From an uncultured Acidobacteriia bacterium (GTDB lineage Bacteria; Acidobacteriota; Terriglobia; Bryobacterales; Bryobacteraceae), in NCBI GenBank assembly GCA_903900705.1, contig CAIUOG010000113.1:1-52002 (forward strand): a stretch of DNA of 52,002 nt. Reading direction: 5' to 3'. Position numbers and translations under genes: made by a program. Below are positions 34,765-45,800 of this stretch, piece by piece. The notes under the pieces are model-generated. The model did no database searches. It saw nothing but the letters and a program-made list of their open reading frames with translations, and was not told the DNA's origin. Position 1 is the first letter of the stretch. Every line of letters starts with the position of its first letter.

Positions 34765-36192
34765 ATGCCCTATTATAGACTCTTGACCGCCAGCGATCAG
34801 GGTAGTACTACACGAATCTGCGTCGTCGGCGCAGGCGCCGCGGGCCTTTCCGCCGCCTGGTATCTCCGGAAGCGGGGGTTCAGCCATGTGACCCTGCTTG
34901 AGCGATCCGGCCAGGCGGGAGGCAAATGCCTTTCGCTCGAACAGGCGGGCGGGACCATCGATCTGGGGGCCGCCCTGCTCATGCCGAACTATAAGAAAGT
35001 TCTGGCGATCGCCGCCGAGGCAGGCGCTGCCACTGTCCCTGTGGCGGCTTTTCGGGGGTTGCGGCTGCGCGACGGCAAGCCTGTTACGCAAACCGTGGGC
35101 CAGATGGTCCTCGAACGCTACTCTCTGCTGGAAATGCTTCGTGCCGGCTCTCGTTATCTGGCGGCTTATCGCAAACATCGGGCCGTCCTGCGACGTCCTG
35201 GCTTCGCCGGCATGGCGGCGGACGCTCCGCATTCCGATCTTTCGAAGCCGTTCCGCCAGTGGGTCTCGGAAAACGGCATGGAACCCCTGCTCACGCAGTT
35301 GGTGCTGCCGTTCGCGGCCTTTGGCTACGGTGACGTGGGCGCGCTGTCCGTGGCCTACGTGATGCGCTATATCCCGCCCGCCTTCTACCTGACCATGAGT
35401 TTCCGGAAGTTCTTTCGGGCCGCCGGGCAGGACTGGCCCCGTCGCTTTGCGCGGGGTTTCGGCCCCTTCTGGCAGCAGATCGCCAAACGTTTCGACGTGC
35501 GTATGCACGCGCTGGTGGAATTTGTGGAATGCGACCGGCAGGTCACTGTCGCCTGGTCGGAAGGTTCGCACGGGAATCGCGTTCACCACCGGGAGCAGTT
35601 TGACGCGCTGATACTGGCCTGTGATCCGCGCGTGGCGGGCGGGTTCGCGGACTGGTCCGCCGATGAAGCGGCGCTCTTCGCGAAGATCCGAACCAAACCC
35701 TATTCCGTCACAGTCTGCGAGGCGGAGGGGTTGCCCGCGTCGGTTTCCTTTGTCGCCGAGATGCCTGGCCCCGGCCGGCTGATTCAGTTCTGGAAGCCGG
35801 AGCCAGGTCGGGGTCCCTGTGCGTTTTATACCTGCCCGGCTGACGGAATATCGCCCGAGGAAATCATGACTCAGGTGCGGGACGACCTGCGGCTCTTCCA
35901 CCCGCGGGCAAGCGTGGGGCGGATTCTGCGCCATGCCTCCTGGGACTACTTTCCGCATGTGACGCCGGAGGACTTCGCGGACGGTTTTTATGACCGCTTT
36001 GAGGCCCTGCAGGGCCGCCGGAATGTCTGGTACTGCGGCGCTCTGGCGGCTTTTGAGAGCATCGAAAACGTCGTGGCTTACTCGGAAAGCCTGGCGGATC
36101 GATTGGTCGATCACCTGCTCGGCAACTCCACCGAAAGCCTGGGACGCCCGGGTGCTTCGAAACTACAGCCTACGTCACCGGTCCGGGATTAA
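34765..36192 (+). CDS. FAD-dependent amine-oxidase-like oxidoreductase (intact paralogue)
   Basis: This 475-residue flavoprotein has the dinucleotide motif G22-x-G24-x2-G27 ([16 protein letters not shown]) followed by [14 protein letters not shown], as in phytoene-desaturase-like and amine-oxidase-like proteins. The C-terminus has the FAD-domain return ([31 protein letters not shown]). The reaction is unknown. It is divergent from its interrupted paralogue, with only 6 bp between the two start codons, so the leaders overlap. The ATG at 34765 ([12 protein letters not shown]) is the only ATG before the FAD motif, although a TTG at 34783 is possible. The 3' end overlaps the convergent dehydratase gene by 23 bp. 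Confidence 0.82.
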   Translation: MPYYRLLTASDQGSTTRICVVGAGAAGLSAAWYLRKRGFSHVTLLERSGQAGGKCLSLEQAGGTIDLGAALLMPNYKKVLAIAAEAGAATVPVAAFRGLRLRDGKPVTQTVGQMVLERYSLLEMLRAGSRYLAAYRKHRAVLRRPGFAGMAADAPHSDLSKPFRQWVSENGMEPLLTQLVLPFAAFGYGDVGALSVAYVMRYIPPAFYLTMSFRKFFRAAGQDWPRRFARGFGPFWQQIAKRFDVRMHALVEFVECDRQVTVAWSEGSHGNRVHHREQFDALILACDPRVAGGFADWSADEAALFAKIRTKPYSVTVCEAEGLPASVSFVAEMPGPGRLIQFWKPEPGRGPCAFYTCPADGISPEEIMTQVRDDLRLFHPRASVGRILRHASWDYFPHVTPEDFADGFYDRFEALQGRRNVWYCGALAAFESIENVVAYSESLADRLVDHLLGNSTESLGRPGASKLQPTSPVRD

Positions 36193-37717
36193 AAAGCGTC
36201 AGCGCGTTGTGCAGTTTCCACTTCTCCGCCCACGTCTGTTTCCTGCCGCTCGCCACATCCAGCAGAAGCCGGAAAAGATCCCAGCCCACGTCTCCGATCG
36301 TCGCCGTCCCGGTGGCAATCCTGCCCGCGTCCAGATCAATCAGATCCGGCCACTTTTCGGCCAGCGTGGTGCGTGATGACACTTTCACCACCGGCGCCAG
36401 CGCCAGACCGTAAGGGCTGCCCTCGCCCGTCGTGAAGACATGCATGTTCATCGACGCCAACTGCAGCGTGCCGCACATGAAATCCCCCGCTGGAGTGGCC
36501 GCGAAAACCAGGCCCTTGGCCGTCACCTTCTCGCCATGCGACGCCACAGCCGAAAGTACGCTGGTGCCCGCCTTCGCCACGGAGCCCAGCGACTTCTCCA
36601 CGATGTTGTTCAGCCCGCCCCGCTTGTTCCCGGGCGTCGTATTGGCGGAGCGGTCGGATCGCCCCTGCGCCAGGTATTCGTCATACCAGCGCATCTCGCG
36701 GATCAGATCCAGCGCCACTTCCTTTGTGGCCGCGCGCGCCGTCAGCAGGTGCACTGCGTCGCGTACTTCGGTGACCTCGCTGAACAGCACCGTCGCCCCG
36801 GCGCGCACCAGAAGATCCGCCGCAAAACCGACCGCCGGGTTGCACGTCACGCCGGAAAACGCATCGCTCCCTCCGCACTGCAGGCCGACAATCAGATCGG
36901 CCGCCGGACAGGTCACGCGCCGCCGTTTGTCGAGTTCCGCGAGCCGCTTCTCCGCCGCGCGCAGGATGGCCTCCACGGTGGCCGCAAAGCCCATCTCATC
37001 CTGCAGGCGCACCACGCCACGTTCTTCCAGCACCGGCAGATCATTTGAAAACAGCCGCGCCGGCTGCAGCTTCTCGCAGCCCAGACTCACCACCAGGGGC
37101 GCGCCGCCGAAGTTCGGGTTGTGGCTGATGTTCCGGATGGTCCGGATGGGGATCGCCGCGCCAGGCGCATCAATCGCCACGCCGCAGCCGTAGGTGTGCG
37201 TGATCGCCACCACGTCATCCACATGCGGAAAGCGCGGCAGCAATTCAGCGCGAATCCGCTGTACCGCGTAATCCACTGTTGGCGCAACGCACTGCACGGT
37301 TGTGGTGATGCCCAGAATGTTTCGGGTTCCCACCGTGCCATCGGCGTTGCGGTAGCCCTCAAACGTATAGCCTTCGAGTGGAGGCGGCGCGGCCGGAACC
37401 GCCGTCGCGAGCGGCAGTTCATCCAAAGGTGGCGCGGCCGGCATATCCAGCAGTTCTTCCCGCACCCAGCTGCCGCGGGGAATCGCGCGCTTCGCATGGC
37501 CGATCACCGCGCCATATCGCAGCACCGCCTCACCGGCCGCAAGGTCGCTCAGCGTGATCTTGTGAGACTGCGGCACCATCTCCGCCGCCACCAGACCATC
37601 GGCAAATACCGCGCCGGGCTTCACGCCCTCCGCGTTGACAATTATGCCGACGTTGTCCTGGCCGGAAATCTGAACGTAACGGGGCTGCGGATCAGCCGTG
37701 GAGCTTTTTATAGGCAT
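36170..37717 (-). CDS. Altronate/galactarate dehydratase family (UxaA/GarD-like)
   Basis: This 515-residue enzyme of the UxaA/GarD family dehydrates sugar acids such as altronate or galactarate to 2-keto-3-deoxy sugar acids. An N-terminal SAF domain ([22 protein letters not shown]) is followed by the large domain with [44 protein letters not shown] (metal-site region) and [19 protein letters not shown]. Sequence alone cannot decide between altronate and galactarate; UxaE and SDR genes elsewhere in the window make uronate catabolism likely. The ATG at 37717 (MPIKSSTAD) is chosen; an opening 18 codons upstream lies inside the overlapping isomerase gene. It overlaps that gene by 26 bp. Confidence 0.88.
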   Translation of the reverse strand: MPIKSSTADPQPRYVQISGQDNVGIIVNAEGVKPGAVFADGLVAAEMVPQSHKITLSDLAAGEAVLRYGAVIGHAKRAIPRGSWVREELLDMPAAPPLDELPLATAVPAAPPPLEGYTFEGYRNADGTVGTRNILGITTTVQCVAPTVDYAVQRIRAELLPRFPHVDDVVAITHTYGCGVAIDAPGAAIPIRTIRNISHNPNFGGAPLVVSLGCEKLQPARLFSNDLPVLEERGVVRLQDEMGFAATVEAILRAAEKRLAELDKRRRVTCPAADLIVGLQCGGSDAFSGVTCNPAVGFAADLLVRAGATVLFSEVTEVRDAVHLLTARAATKEVALDLIREMRWYDEYLAQGRSDRSANTTPGNKRGGLNNIVEKSLGSVAKAGTSVLSAVASHGEKVTAKGLVFAATPAGDFMCGTLQLASMNMHVFTTGEGSPYGLALAPVVKVSSRTTLAEKWPDLIDLDAGRIATGTATIGDVGWDLFRLLLDVASGRKQTWAEKWKLHNALTLFNPGPVT

Positions 37718-38543
37718 CGAGACATTTCTGCGCGGTCTCGAATTCGGAGAAGTCGCTGCCTTCCTGTTCAATCAGGTAGAACTCGACTCCGCCCACCTTC
37801 TCGGCTGCCGCGAAGATCTGTTTTAACGGTACCGCGCCCTCACCCACCAGGACTTTGTAGCCACGTTCCCTGCTCCAGTCCTTCAGGTGCAGCGAATTGA
37901 TGCGGCCCGGATTCTGATTGATCCACGCCACCGGGTCGGAACCCATTTCGACGCAGGTGCCGAGGTCGAACTGCAGCATGAAATCCTTCGGTGTGTTCGC
38001 CGCAATCACTTCAATCGGGCGCTTGCCTTCCAGCGGCGTGAACTCCGCCTGATGATTGTGATAACCCCCGCGCAGCCCCGCCGCCCGCAGCTTTGTATGG
38101 CCTTCCGCAAGCGTGTCGGCGATCTTCTTCCAGTCATCCAGCGTCTGCGCCTTGCCCGAACTCGCGATCACCACGAAATGCGTGCCCAGGATGTGGTTGT
38201 AATCAATCGACTTCTGAATGTTCTCAGCCTTGTAGTTCGTGAAGGAATTATGCGTCGAGAGGCACTTGATGCCCAGGTCGTCTATGAGCTTGCGGACGTC
38301 CTTCGCCTGCGCTTCAGTCCAGCTGAAATAGGGCGAAAAGAACTCCACATCCTCATAGCCCAGGGCCGCGACTTTCTTCACGGTCCCCATCAGATCTTCC
38401 TGCAGCGCCTTGCGGACGCTGAAGAGTTCCAGGCCCACCGGAAGCTTCTTCTTACTCTGTGCCAGAGCGGCTGCGACGGGCGAAAGGGCTGCTGTGCCCA
38501 GGAGTTGGCGACGGGTCATCGACATGGTTGTTCGCCCAAACAT
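37692..38543 (-). CDS. Sugar phosphate isomerase/epimerase (xylose isomerase-like TIM barrel), Tat signal
   Basis: This 283-residue AP-endonuclease-2/xylose-isomerase-like TIM barrel is exported by a twin-arginine signal ([22 protein letters not shown]). Family parts are [36 protein letters not shown] (metal-binding His), [20 protein letters not shown] and YLIEQEGSD, giving the Glu/Asp/His metal site. The sugar is unknown. The ATG at 38543 has AAGGA 7 nt ahead; later ATGs at 38525 and 38519 also precede the twin arginines. It overlaps the dehydratase gene downstream and is divergent from hrpB by 49 bp. Confidence 0.82.
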   Translation of the reverse strand: MFGRTTMSMTRRQLLGTAALSPVAAALAQSKKKLPVGLELFSVRKALQEDLMGTVKKVAALGYEDVEFFSPYFSWTEAQAKDVRKLIDDLGIKCLSTHNSFTNYKAENIQKSIDYNHILGTHFVVIASSGKAQTLDDWKKIADTLAEGHTKLRAAGLRGGYHNHQAEFTPLEGKRPIEVIAANTPKDFMLQFDLGTCVEMGSDPVAWINQNPGRINSLHLKDWSRERGYKVLVGEGAVPLKQIFAAAEKVGGVEFYLIEQEGSDFSEFETAQKCLDAYKKLHG

Positions 38544-38583
38544 TATCACGTCCTTTACGCTGGAGGCGAGGGCTTTCCTGATT

Positions 38584-38631
38584 CTACCTGTCGTGCTACC
38601 TGTCGTGCCACCCGTCGTGCTGCCTGTCGAT
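38584..38631 (+). repeat. Four 12-bp tandem repeats at the hrpB start
   Basis: Units at 38584-38595, 38596-38607, 38608-38619 and 38620-38631 follow CTACCTGTCGTG and vary at one to three positions. In the hrpB frame they encode LPVV, LPVV, PPVV and LPVD. Each of the first three ends in GTG, so they supply three in-frame candidate start codons. Confidence 0.9.
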
Positions 38632-40953
38632 CTCATTCTTCCCGATATTCTCGCCAGCCTGCGCCGCGCCCCCAATCTGGTGGTCGAAGCCGCGCCCGGC
38701 GCCGGTAAAACCACCCGTGTTCCTCCGGCCCTGCTCGCCCTTGGCGGCGATGTCCTGGTGCTCGAACCGCGCCGCATCGCTGCCCGCATGGCCGCCAGGC
38801 GCGTGGCTCAGGAACTGGGCGAACGCATCGGGGAAACAGTGGGCTATCAGGTCCGCTTTGAGGAAGTGGCTGGTCCCAAAACCCGCCTCCGCTTTCTCAC
38901 CGAAGGTGTACTGACCCGGCGCATGATGTCAGATCGCCAACTCCGCGGCGTGGGCACCGTGATTCTGGATGAATTTCACGAGCGCCATCTCGAAACCGAC
39001 CTCGCGCTTGCGCTCCTCCGCCAATTGCAGAAGACCCAACGGCCGGAACTCCGGATTGTCGTCATGTCCGCCACCCTCGATGCCTGGCCTGTCTCGGAAT
39101 TCCTGGGCGGCTGCCCGTCGCTCAAATCGGAAGGCCGCCTCTTCGACCTCGACATCAGCCACACGCCCTATTCCGCCGCCCCGCTCGAAGAGCAGGTCGC
39201 TGCCGCGGTCGAAAAGGTGGTTGACGCCGGTGACGTCCTCGTCTTCCTGCCAGGCGCGGCGGAAATTCGCCGCGCCGCCCGCGCCTGCGAGCCCCTCGCC
39301 CGGCGTCTCGACCTGCTGCTCACCCCACTCTACGGTGATCTTTCCCCAGCCGAGCAGGACCTCGCCGTGGAACCCGCCGCGAAACGTAAGGTCATCCTCT
39401 CCACCAACCTCGCCGAAAGCTCCATCACCATCGAAGGCGTGCGCGCCGTCGTCGATTCCGGCCTCGCCCGCATCGCCAGTGACAATCCCTGGACCGGTCT
39501 CGCATCCCTCGAAGTCAAACGCATCAGCAAGGCCTCCGCGCGCCAGCGGGCGGGCCGCGCGGGGCGTACCGGGCCCGGCCGCGTGATCCGGCTTTACACC
39601 GCGGAAGACTTCCACCGCCGCCCCGATCATGACGAGCCCGAACTGCTGCGCCGCGAACTCTCCCAACTCTGCCTGCAACTCGAAACGGCGGGAATTCACA
39701 ACCCGCTCATGCTCGACTGGCTGAACCCGCCACCCACACTCGCACTCGAAGCCGCGGAGGCGCTGCTGGACCGGCTCCGTGCCCGCGACGCCGAAGCCAT
39801 CCGCATGTCGAAGCTCCCCGTACATCCCCGCCTCGCGCGCCTGCTTCTCGACGCCGAAGCCGCCGGGGCGGGCGATCACGGCTGTCGCGTGGCGGCGCTC
39901 CTCTCCAGTGGCCAGCGCATTCGGACTCTGGATGACGAGCCCGACCAGCGCACCCGCAACGTTTGCGACCAGCTGCGCCGCTTCGTGAAGCGGGGCCGTT
40001 CGCGCGACGACGAGGCTATCGCCAAAGCTCTGCTCGCCGCCTTTCCTGACCGCGTCGGCAAAAGGAGTTCCGGGGATACGGTGCTGCTTTCCAATGGCAC
40101 TGCCGCCACCACCCGCAACCCGCCCGGTGATTTCCTGGTTGCCCTGGATGTGGCCGCCGGCGACGTGGGCGACGTGAACAGGGGTGCTCTGAATATCGGT
40201 GCGCCGGTCATCCGTCTCGCCAGCCCGATTCAGCCCGAATGGCTGCTCGATCTGTTTCCTGACCGCATGGCCGACCGCGGCGGCGTCGAGTGGCATCGCC
40301 AGGGCGAGCGCGTCGAATCCGTCAGCGCTCTGGTCTACGACGAACTGGTCATCGAAGAAAGCCGGGGCGGTCGCGTGGATGACGAAGCCGCTGCGCGCCT
40401 GCTCGCCGCCAAAGCCATCGAAGCCGGTATCGCGCGCTTTGTGGACCCCGCCGAGCTCAATGAATTTCTCTCTCGCGTGGAGTTCGCGGCCGGGTATTCC
40501 GCCATCACTCCGCTCACTGATGCTGATGTACTCGCGGCACTCTCCGAGCTTTGCTACGGGCTGCGCCGCTTCTCAGAACTGGAGAAACATGCGGCGGGTC
40601 TGATCGCTTCCCTGGAACGGCGTCTGGACAATGTCCTGCTGGAACAGGTCGCGCCCGCGAGGCTGAGGCTGCCTTCCGGACGCCAGGCCAGGGTGCGTTA
40701 CGAACGCGGCAAGCCACCCTGGGTGGCGTCGCGTCTGCAGGATTTCTTTGGGATGATGGAGAGCCCGCGCGTGGCGCGCGGCAAGGTGCCACTGGTGGTG
40801 CATCTGCTCGCCCCGAACCAGCGACCCGTACAGACCACCACAGACCTTGCGGGCTTCTGGGAACGCCTCTATCCGCAGCTCCGCAGAGAACTCGGGCGGC
40901 GTTACCCCCGGCACGCCTGGCCGGAGAATCCCGCCGCCCGAATCATCGATTGA
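38593..40953 (+). CDS. hrpB: ATP-dependent helicase HrpB
   Basis: This DEAH-box family helicase has about 786 residues, close to the roughly 800 of the E. coli protein. Its role is poorly defined, but related members act on RNA. Motifs are GAGKTT (residues 36-41), DEFH (126-129, the DEAH variant typical of HrpB), MSATLDA, FLPGAAEIRRA, STNLAESSITIEGVRAVVDSG and RQRAGRAGRTGPGRVIRLY. The HrpB C-terminal domain ends in LARLLLD to HAWPENPAARI. The exact start is open: GTG at 38593, 38605 or 38617 are all possible, formed by the 12-bp repeats. No clear Shine-Dalgarno is at normal distance (GGAGGCGAGGG at 38562-38572 is about 20 nt away). Confidence 0.93.
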   Translation: MLPVVPPVVLPVDLILPDILASLRRAPNLVVEAAPGAGKTTRVPPALLALGGDVLVLEPRRIAARMAARRVAQELGERIGETVGYQVRFEEVAGPKTRLRFLTEGVLTRRMMSDRQLRGVGTVILDEFHERHLETDLALALLRQLQKTQRPELRIVVMSATLDAWPVSEFLGGCPSLKSEGRLFDLDISHTPYSAAPLEEQVAAAVEKVVDAGDVLVFLPGAAEIRRAARACEPLARRLDLLLTPLYGDLSPAEQDLAVEPAAKRKVILSTNLAESSITIEGVRAVVDSGLARIASDNPWTGLASLEVKRISKASARQRAGRAGRTGPGRVIRLYTAEDFHRRPDHDEPELLRRELSQLCLQLETAGIHNPLMLDWLNPPPTLALEAAEALLDRLRARDAEAIRMSKLPVHPRLARLLLDAEAAGAGDHGCRVAALLSSGQRIRTLDDEPDQRTRNVCDQLRRFVKRGRSRDDEAIAKALLAAFPDRVGKRSSGDTVLLSNGTAATTRNPPGDFLVALDVAAGDVGDVNRGALNIGAPVIRLASPIQPEWLLDLFPDRMADRGGVEWHRQGERVESVSALVYDELVIEESRGGRVDDEAAARLLAAKAIEAGIARFVDPAELNEFLSRVEFAAGYSAITPLTDADVLAALSELCYGLRRFSELEKHAAGLIASLERRLDNVLLEQVAPARLRLPSGRQARVRYERGKPPWVASRLQDFFGMMESPRVARGKVPLVVHLLAPNQRPVQTTTDLAGFWERLYPQLRRELGRRYPRHAWPENPAARIID

Positions 40954-40964
40954 AACTATCCCGC

Positions 40965-42632
40965 CTAGAACTTCGGAATCGCCACCGGAGCCGGCATCTT
41001 GTCCTTCGCGAAACGCGGCAACATCTCGTCCCGCTGCGACACATGCCAGACTTCCGCCGCCAGAATTGCCGCCGCCTTTTTCACGTCATCCGGGATAATC
41101 CGTTCGTACGTGTCGAGGTTGGTGTGATGTGTCATCGTCCCGTATTCAATGGGGTCCTGACCCATCCCGATACCCGGCAGTCCCGCATTGTTGAAGGAAG
41201 TGCTGTCCGTCCCGGCCACCACGCGGCTGCTGTTGGGCAACGCGCCGTAGATGCCGAAATCTTCGAACTGTTTCAGCACCGGGCGCAGCGCCGCCGCTGC
41301 TTCCGGAGGCCCGAAAACACTGGCTCCGCGCAAACGTCCGGTACCCGAATCCACGTTGAAATAAGCGTCGAGCTTGTACCACTCCGGCTTCGGATCTTCC
41401 GCCGTGCCGAAGTGCGCTTTCACATAGGCCAGTGAGCCGAGCAGCCCTTCTTCCTCGCCGGACCACAGGGCCACGCGGATGGTGCGCCGCGGCTTCAGGC
41501 CGGCATTCTGAATCAGCCGCGCGGCCTCCATCATCATGGAGCAGCCAATCGCGTTGTCCGTCGCGCCCGTCGCGCTGTGCCAGGAATCGAGGTGCCCGCC
41601 CAGCATCACCACTTCATCGGCTTTATCGGAGCCGGGAATCTCGGCAATCACGTTGTAGCTGGTCTTGCCTTCCGGGTAAATGTGGTTCACGATGTCGAGT
41701 TCCAGCTTCACGTCTTCGCCGTCGTCCAGCAGTCGTTCCATGCGGCCGAAATCATCGTTGCGGACCACAATCGTCGGCGCCGCGGTCGCAACGTCATAAC
41801 CGCGATGACCCTGCGCCACAATGATGCCTTCGCCCCGCGCCGCGTCATTCACGCGGGCCATCGCGCCGCTCGTCGCCAACATGGCGTCAATCTGTTCGGC
41901 CATATCGTTCGCGGTCATACGCATCGGGTCCGGCGTGGGCGCGGCGCCGCGTCCCCCGCCACGTCCCCCGCGTCCGCCATTCGGATTCGCCGGGTCATAC
42001 TGGGCCTTCACGCGGTCATCGGGCTGGCGCTTCTGGGGCGGGTCGAAATTCACCGGAATCACCGCCGCTTTCCCCACCAGCACAATCTTGCCCTTCACTT
42101 TGCTCTTCGTCTCCGCCAGCCATTTCGCGAATTCTTCTTTGGTGGGAGGCAGCCGGGTCGGCCCGCCGCGGCCGCCTCCAAATGCGGCGGCCGCCGCGGC
42201 CTGTGCCGGGTCCGGCGCGGGCGGCATCGGACCTTGCGGCGGAATCACCTGAATGGCGGAACCAGTAACTTTGCCTCTGGTGGACGGCGTCCACGCGATC
42301 ACTTCAAACTTCAGATTCTGGTGCACCGGCGCGACAATTTTCGCCGTGGCCGATTCATTCAGCCAGCCCGGATGCCCGAACTCCCACGGTTCCAGATGGA
42401 CGTTCTTAAACCCCCACTTCGTCATCTCCGCCGCCGCCCATTTCGCGGCCATTTCATGATTCGGAGACCCGGTCACGCGCGGACCATAACGGTCCGTCAG
42501 CATATGGAGCGTGTGCATGATCTGCGAGTGCTCCAGTTCCTCGCTGCGCATCTTCGCGGAGTTCGCCTCATCGACTTTCTCCTGCGCAATCAGAAGAGCC
42601 GAAATGGAAAAGGCTGCCAGAAGCTTTTTCAT
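40965..42632 (-). CDS. M28 family zinc metallopeptidase, secreted
   Basis: This 555-residue exported aminopeptidase or glutamate-carboxypeptidase-like enzyme has a signal peptide (KKLLAAFSISALLIAQ). It has an N-terminal segment and PA-type insert, then the peptidase domain with zinc ligands H347-x-D349 (GGHLDSWHS), D359 (GATDNAIG) and E393/E394 (WSGEEEGLLGS), and a later HHTNLDTY. Two low-complexity Gly/Arg insertions (GGGRGG at 152-157 and a longer one at 219-229) interrupt the middle domain. The ATG at 42632 is well defined. It is convergent with hrpB and divergent from the TonB receptor. Confidence 0.88.
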   Translation of the reverse strand: MKKLLAAFSISALLIAQEKVDEANSAKMRSEELEHSQIMHTLHMLTDRYGPRVTGSPNHEMAAKWAAAEMTKWGFKNVHLEPWEFGHPGWLNESATAKIVAPVHQNLKFEVIAWTPSTRGKVTGSAIQVIPPQGPMPPAPDPAQAAAAAAFGGGRGGPTRLPPTKEEFAKWLAETKSKVKGKIVLVGKAAVIPVNFDPPQKRQPDDRVKAQYDPANPNGGRGGRGGGRGAAPTPDPMRMTANDMAEQIDAMLATSGAMARVNDAARGEGIIVAQGHRGYDVATAAPTIVVRNDDFGRMERLLDDGEDVKLELDIVNHIYPEGKTSYNVIAEIPGSDKADEVVMLGGHLDSWHSATGATDNAIGCSMMMEAARLIQNAGLKPRRTIRVALWSGEEEGLLGSLAYVKAHFGTAEDPKPEWYKLDAYFNVDSGTGRLRGASVFGPPEAAAALRPVLKQFEDFGIYGALPNSSRVVAGTDSTSFNNAGLPGIGMGQDPIEYGTMTHHTNLDTYERIIPDDVKKAAAILAAEVWHVSQRDEMLPRFAKDKMPAPVAIPKF

Positions 42633-42707
42633 AATTGCTACAGAATAGCCCAGAAGCGCTGGTCAGCGGAAGCGGACGTCGCCAGTCGTCACGCCCGCGG
42701 CTTCGAA

Positions 42708-42736
42708 TTGACATTCCCGCCGCTGCGGGTTACCCT
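42708..42736 (+). promoter_or_regulatory. Candidate sigma-70 promoter for the TonB receptor operon
   Basis: TTGACA at 42708-42713 is a perfect -35. TACCCT at 42731-42736 is a weak -10, after a 17-bp spacer. The spacer contains the inverted repeat CCCGC-CGCT-GCGGG, which could bind a regulator. The TonB receptor ATG is 104 bp downstream, with GAGGAG 8 nt before it. Confidence 0.5.
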
Positions 42737-42840
42737 TCAAAGAACTCTCTGTCCCCCGCAGTTTCCTCGTAGTCACTGCACCTGCAAGTCCCCCGTCTGT
42801 CGTCGCGCTTTCTCACATTTCCCGACCGAGGAGACTCCTG

Positions 42841-45800
42841 ATGTCCTGCCGCCGTTCTCTGCACACTGTTTTTCTATTCGCACTCCTTGCCTTCAGCGCT
42901 CTCGCGCAGACCTTCCGCGGTGATATCGCCGGCACCGTAACCGATTCCAGCGGCGCTGCGCTCCCCAATGCGGTCATCAAACTGGAGAACCCGGCGACAG
43001 GCTTCACCCGCTCCACAGTTTCGGGCGCCGGCGGCGATTTCCTCTTCGCGGAACTCTCGGTCGGCACCTACAAGGTCACGGCAACCGTTGCGGGTTTCGA
43101 AGTCAAGGAAGTCGGCAACATCGTGGTGAACGTCGCGAAAACCACCAATATTCCGATTCAGCTCGGCGTGGCGCGCCAGCAGTCGGTCGTGGAAGTCTCC
43201 GCCACCGCGGTCTCTCTGGAAACAACCTCCACCTCGCTCGTCGCCGTGGTTGACGACAAGGCCGTCCAGGAAATGCCCATGAATGGACGCGATTTCAAAC
43301 AGATGGTTAAGCTGGCGCCCGGCGTCACGCCCTCCGGTTACTCTGTCAACGGCATGCGCACTAACGGCGCGAACTACCAGATTGACGGCGCGGATAACAA
43401 CGATGCCTACTCAAACGCAGTCGCCGTGAATCAGGGCGGCGTCTCCGGCATCGCGGGAGCGCTCGTGCCGATTGAGGCCCTCGACCAGTTCTCGGTGGAA
43501 TCAAACGCCAGCGCTGATACCGGCCGCAACGGCGGCGCATCGGTCCAGATGGTTATCAAGTCCGGCACCAACAATCTACACGGCAGTCTCTTCTTCTTCG
43601 ACCGCAATGAGGCGCTCGCGGGCCTTTCTCCGCTGCAGTCGCCCGGCAGTAAGAAGCAGGAAATCCGCAATAACCAGTTCGGTTTCGCCGTTGGCGGACC
43701 CATCATCAAAAACAAGACCTTCTTCTTCCTCACAGGCGAGGTGCAGCTTGCCGTGGCGGGCCTCTCCCTTCTCGATACTTCCCCTTCCGCCGCCTGGGTT
43801 TCGTCCGCTCAGACCGTGCTGAACAAATACCAGATCCCGGTCAGTCAGGTTTCTCTCAACCTGCTGAACATCTGGCCCGCCGCCAGTCGCACCGGCGCCG
43901 CCACCGCCAATAACTACCTTGCCAACGCGCTCAATACTTACAACAGCTACAACGGCATCATCAAAATCGACCACCGCTTCAGTGAGAAGCACTCCATCGC
44001 CGCGCGTTATCTCGGCGGCACAGGCACGCAGGTGGCGGACGTGGGGTCGCACTTCAAAGACTTCTTCCAGGCCGCTCCCATGCACGTCCACAACTACTCG
44101 GTTGTGGAGAGCGATACCTGGTCGCCGAAAATGGTCAACCAGATTACGGCCGCCACCAACTACTTTCTGCAGACCTTTGATGATGCCAATATCGGCTTCA
44201 ACCCCCTGTCCTACGGCCTGAACACGGGTGTCACGGACCCGAACTATATCGGTTCGCCCACCATCAAAATCAGCGGCTTCGACTATGTGGGCGCAACCCC
44301 GCCCCTCGGCCGTACCGACGTCACCGGACACCTCACCGATAACCTCTCCTACTCCGCCGGTAAGCACCAGTTGAAGATCGGTGGCGAGTTCCGCCGCGCC
44401 GTCGTGGACGTTCGCTATTACAGCAACTCCCGCGGCACCTTCTCCTTCGATGGTTCCCGCGGACCGTGGGCCACAGACCCCGCCGTTTCCGGCACCCTGC
44501 GGGCCATGGCGGACTTCCTGGCAGGCGAACCGACGAACTCCAACGGCGCAACCATCATCCGGGGCAATCCGCAGCGCGAGTATCATGTCAACTCGGGCGA
44601 TGGCTGGATTCATGACACCTATCAGTTCAGCCCCACGCTGACCCTCAACTTCGGCACCCGGTACACCTACCAGGGTGTACCGCACGCCGCCGATAATCCC
44701 ATCTACAACTTCAACCCTGCCACCGGCTTCACCAATACCCCGCTCTATACGCCGAGCAAGCTCGATTTCGCCCCCCGCGTCGGTTTCGCGTGGACGCCGA
44801 AAAAGGCCGGCAAGTGGGTGGTTCGCGGCGGCTGGGGGATCTTCTATGACGTGCCGGCGGTCAGCGAATTCACCGCAGGTGGCGGCACCGGCAATGGCGG
44901 CGCATCCGGCGCGGCTTACAATCCGGCCGGCGCGAATCCCGTCTTTACCCTCAACGTGAAGAACGTGGTCTTCTCGCCCGGCGCATCCATCTTCGGCGCC
45001 GCGGCGGCCACTCCTCCCTTCGGCGCATACTCGGTGAACCCGAACTTCGCCATGCCGCACATTCAGAACTTCAACCTGAACCTGCAGCGCCAGCTGACTT
45101 CCACCACGCTGCTGCAGTTCGGCTACGTCGGCAGCGCGGGCCGCAAGCTGGCGGCTGTTCTCGATATCAACCAGATTGTGAATGGCGTGCGTCCCCTCGC
45201 CGCCACTTATCCCAACCTCACCGCCATCAATCAGCTCAACTCCATTGCGGATTCCAGCTACAACTCATTCCAGATGAGCCTCCGCCAGCAGGTCTGGAAG
45301 GGCCTCACCGCGAACGTCAACTACACCTGGAGCCACTCTCTCGATGACGCGTCCTCAGTCGGTACCCCTGCCAATAGCTACAACCTGAAGAATGATTGGG
45401 GCAGCAGCACCTTCGATGCCCGCCATATCCTTACCAGTTTTGTGAGCTATGACCTGCCGAAGGTGACGAAGCTGCTGCCGGCCATCACCAGTGGCTGGCA
45501 GGCCAATGCCCTGGTGACCTTCACCACCGGCTCGCCCATCAATCTGCTCGCGGGCACCAACGTCAGCGCCACCAGTGAAGGCAAAGACCGCGTGGATCTT
45601 GTCGGCAACCCCTACGCCAACGTCCCCGTGCTTTCGAACACGCTCGCCGTGCAGTACTTCAATCCGGCGGCCTTCGCCAAACCCGCCGCCGGCACCTTCG
45701 GGAACCTCGGCCGCGACGTTCTCTACGGTCCGGGCTTCGGCTCCATCGATTTCTCGATGTTCAAGAAGATTCCCATCACCGAGAAGATCGCGGGCCAGTT

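Noticed and set aside
34759-36114. Upstream extension of the interrupted FAD gene on the minus strand
   Set aside because: This part is antisense to the intact flavoprotein, and the homologous protein begins at the FAD motif near 34758.
38929-40296. 455-codon minus-strand frame
   Set aside because: It is antisense to hrpB, whose helicase motifs cover the whole region.
43576-45060. 494-codon minus-strand frame
   Set aside because: It lies wholly inside the TonB receptor barrel and shows no family feature.
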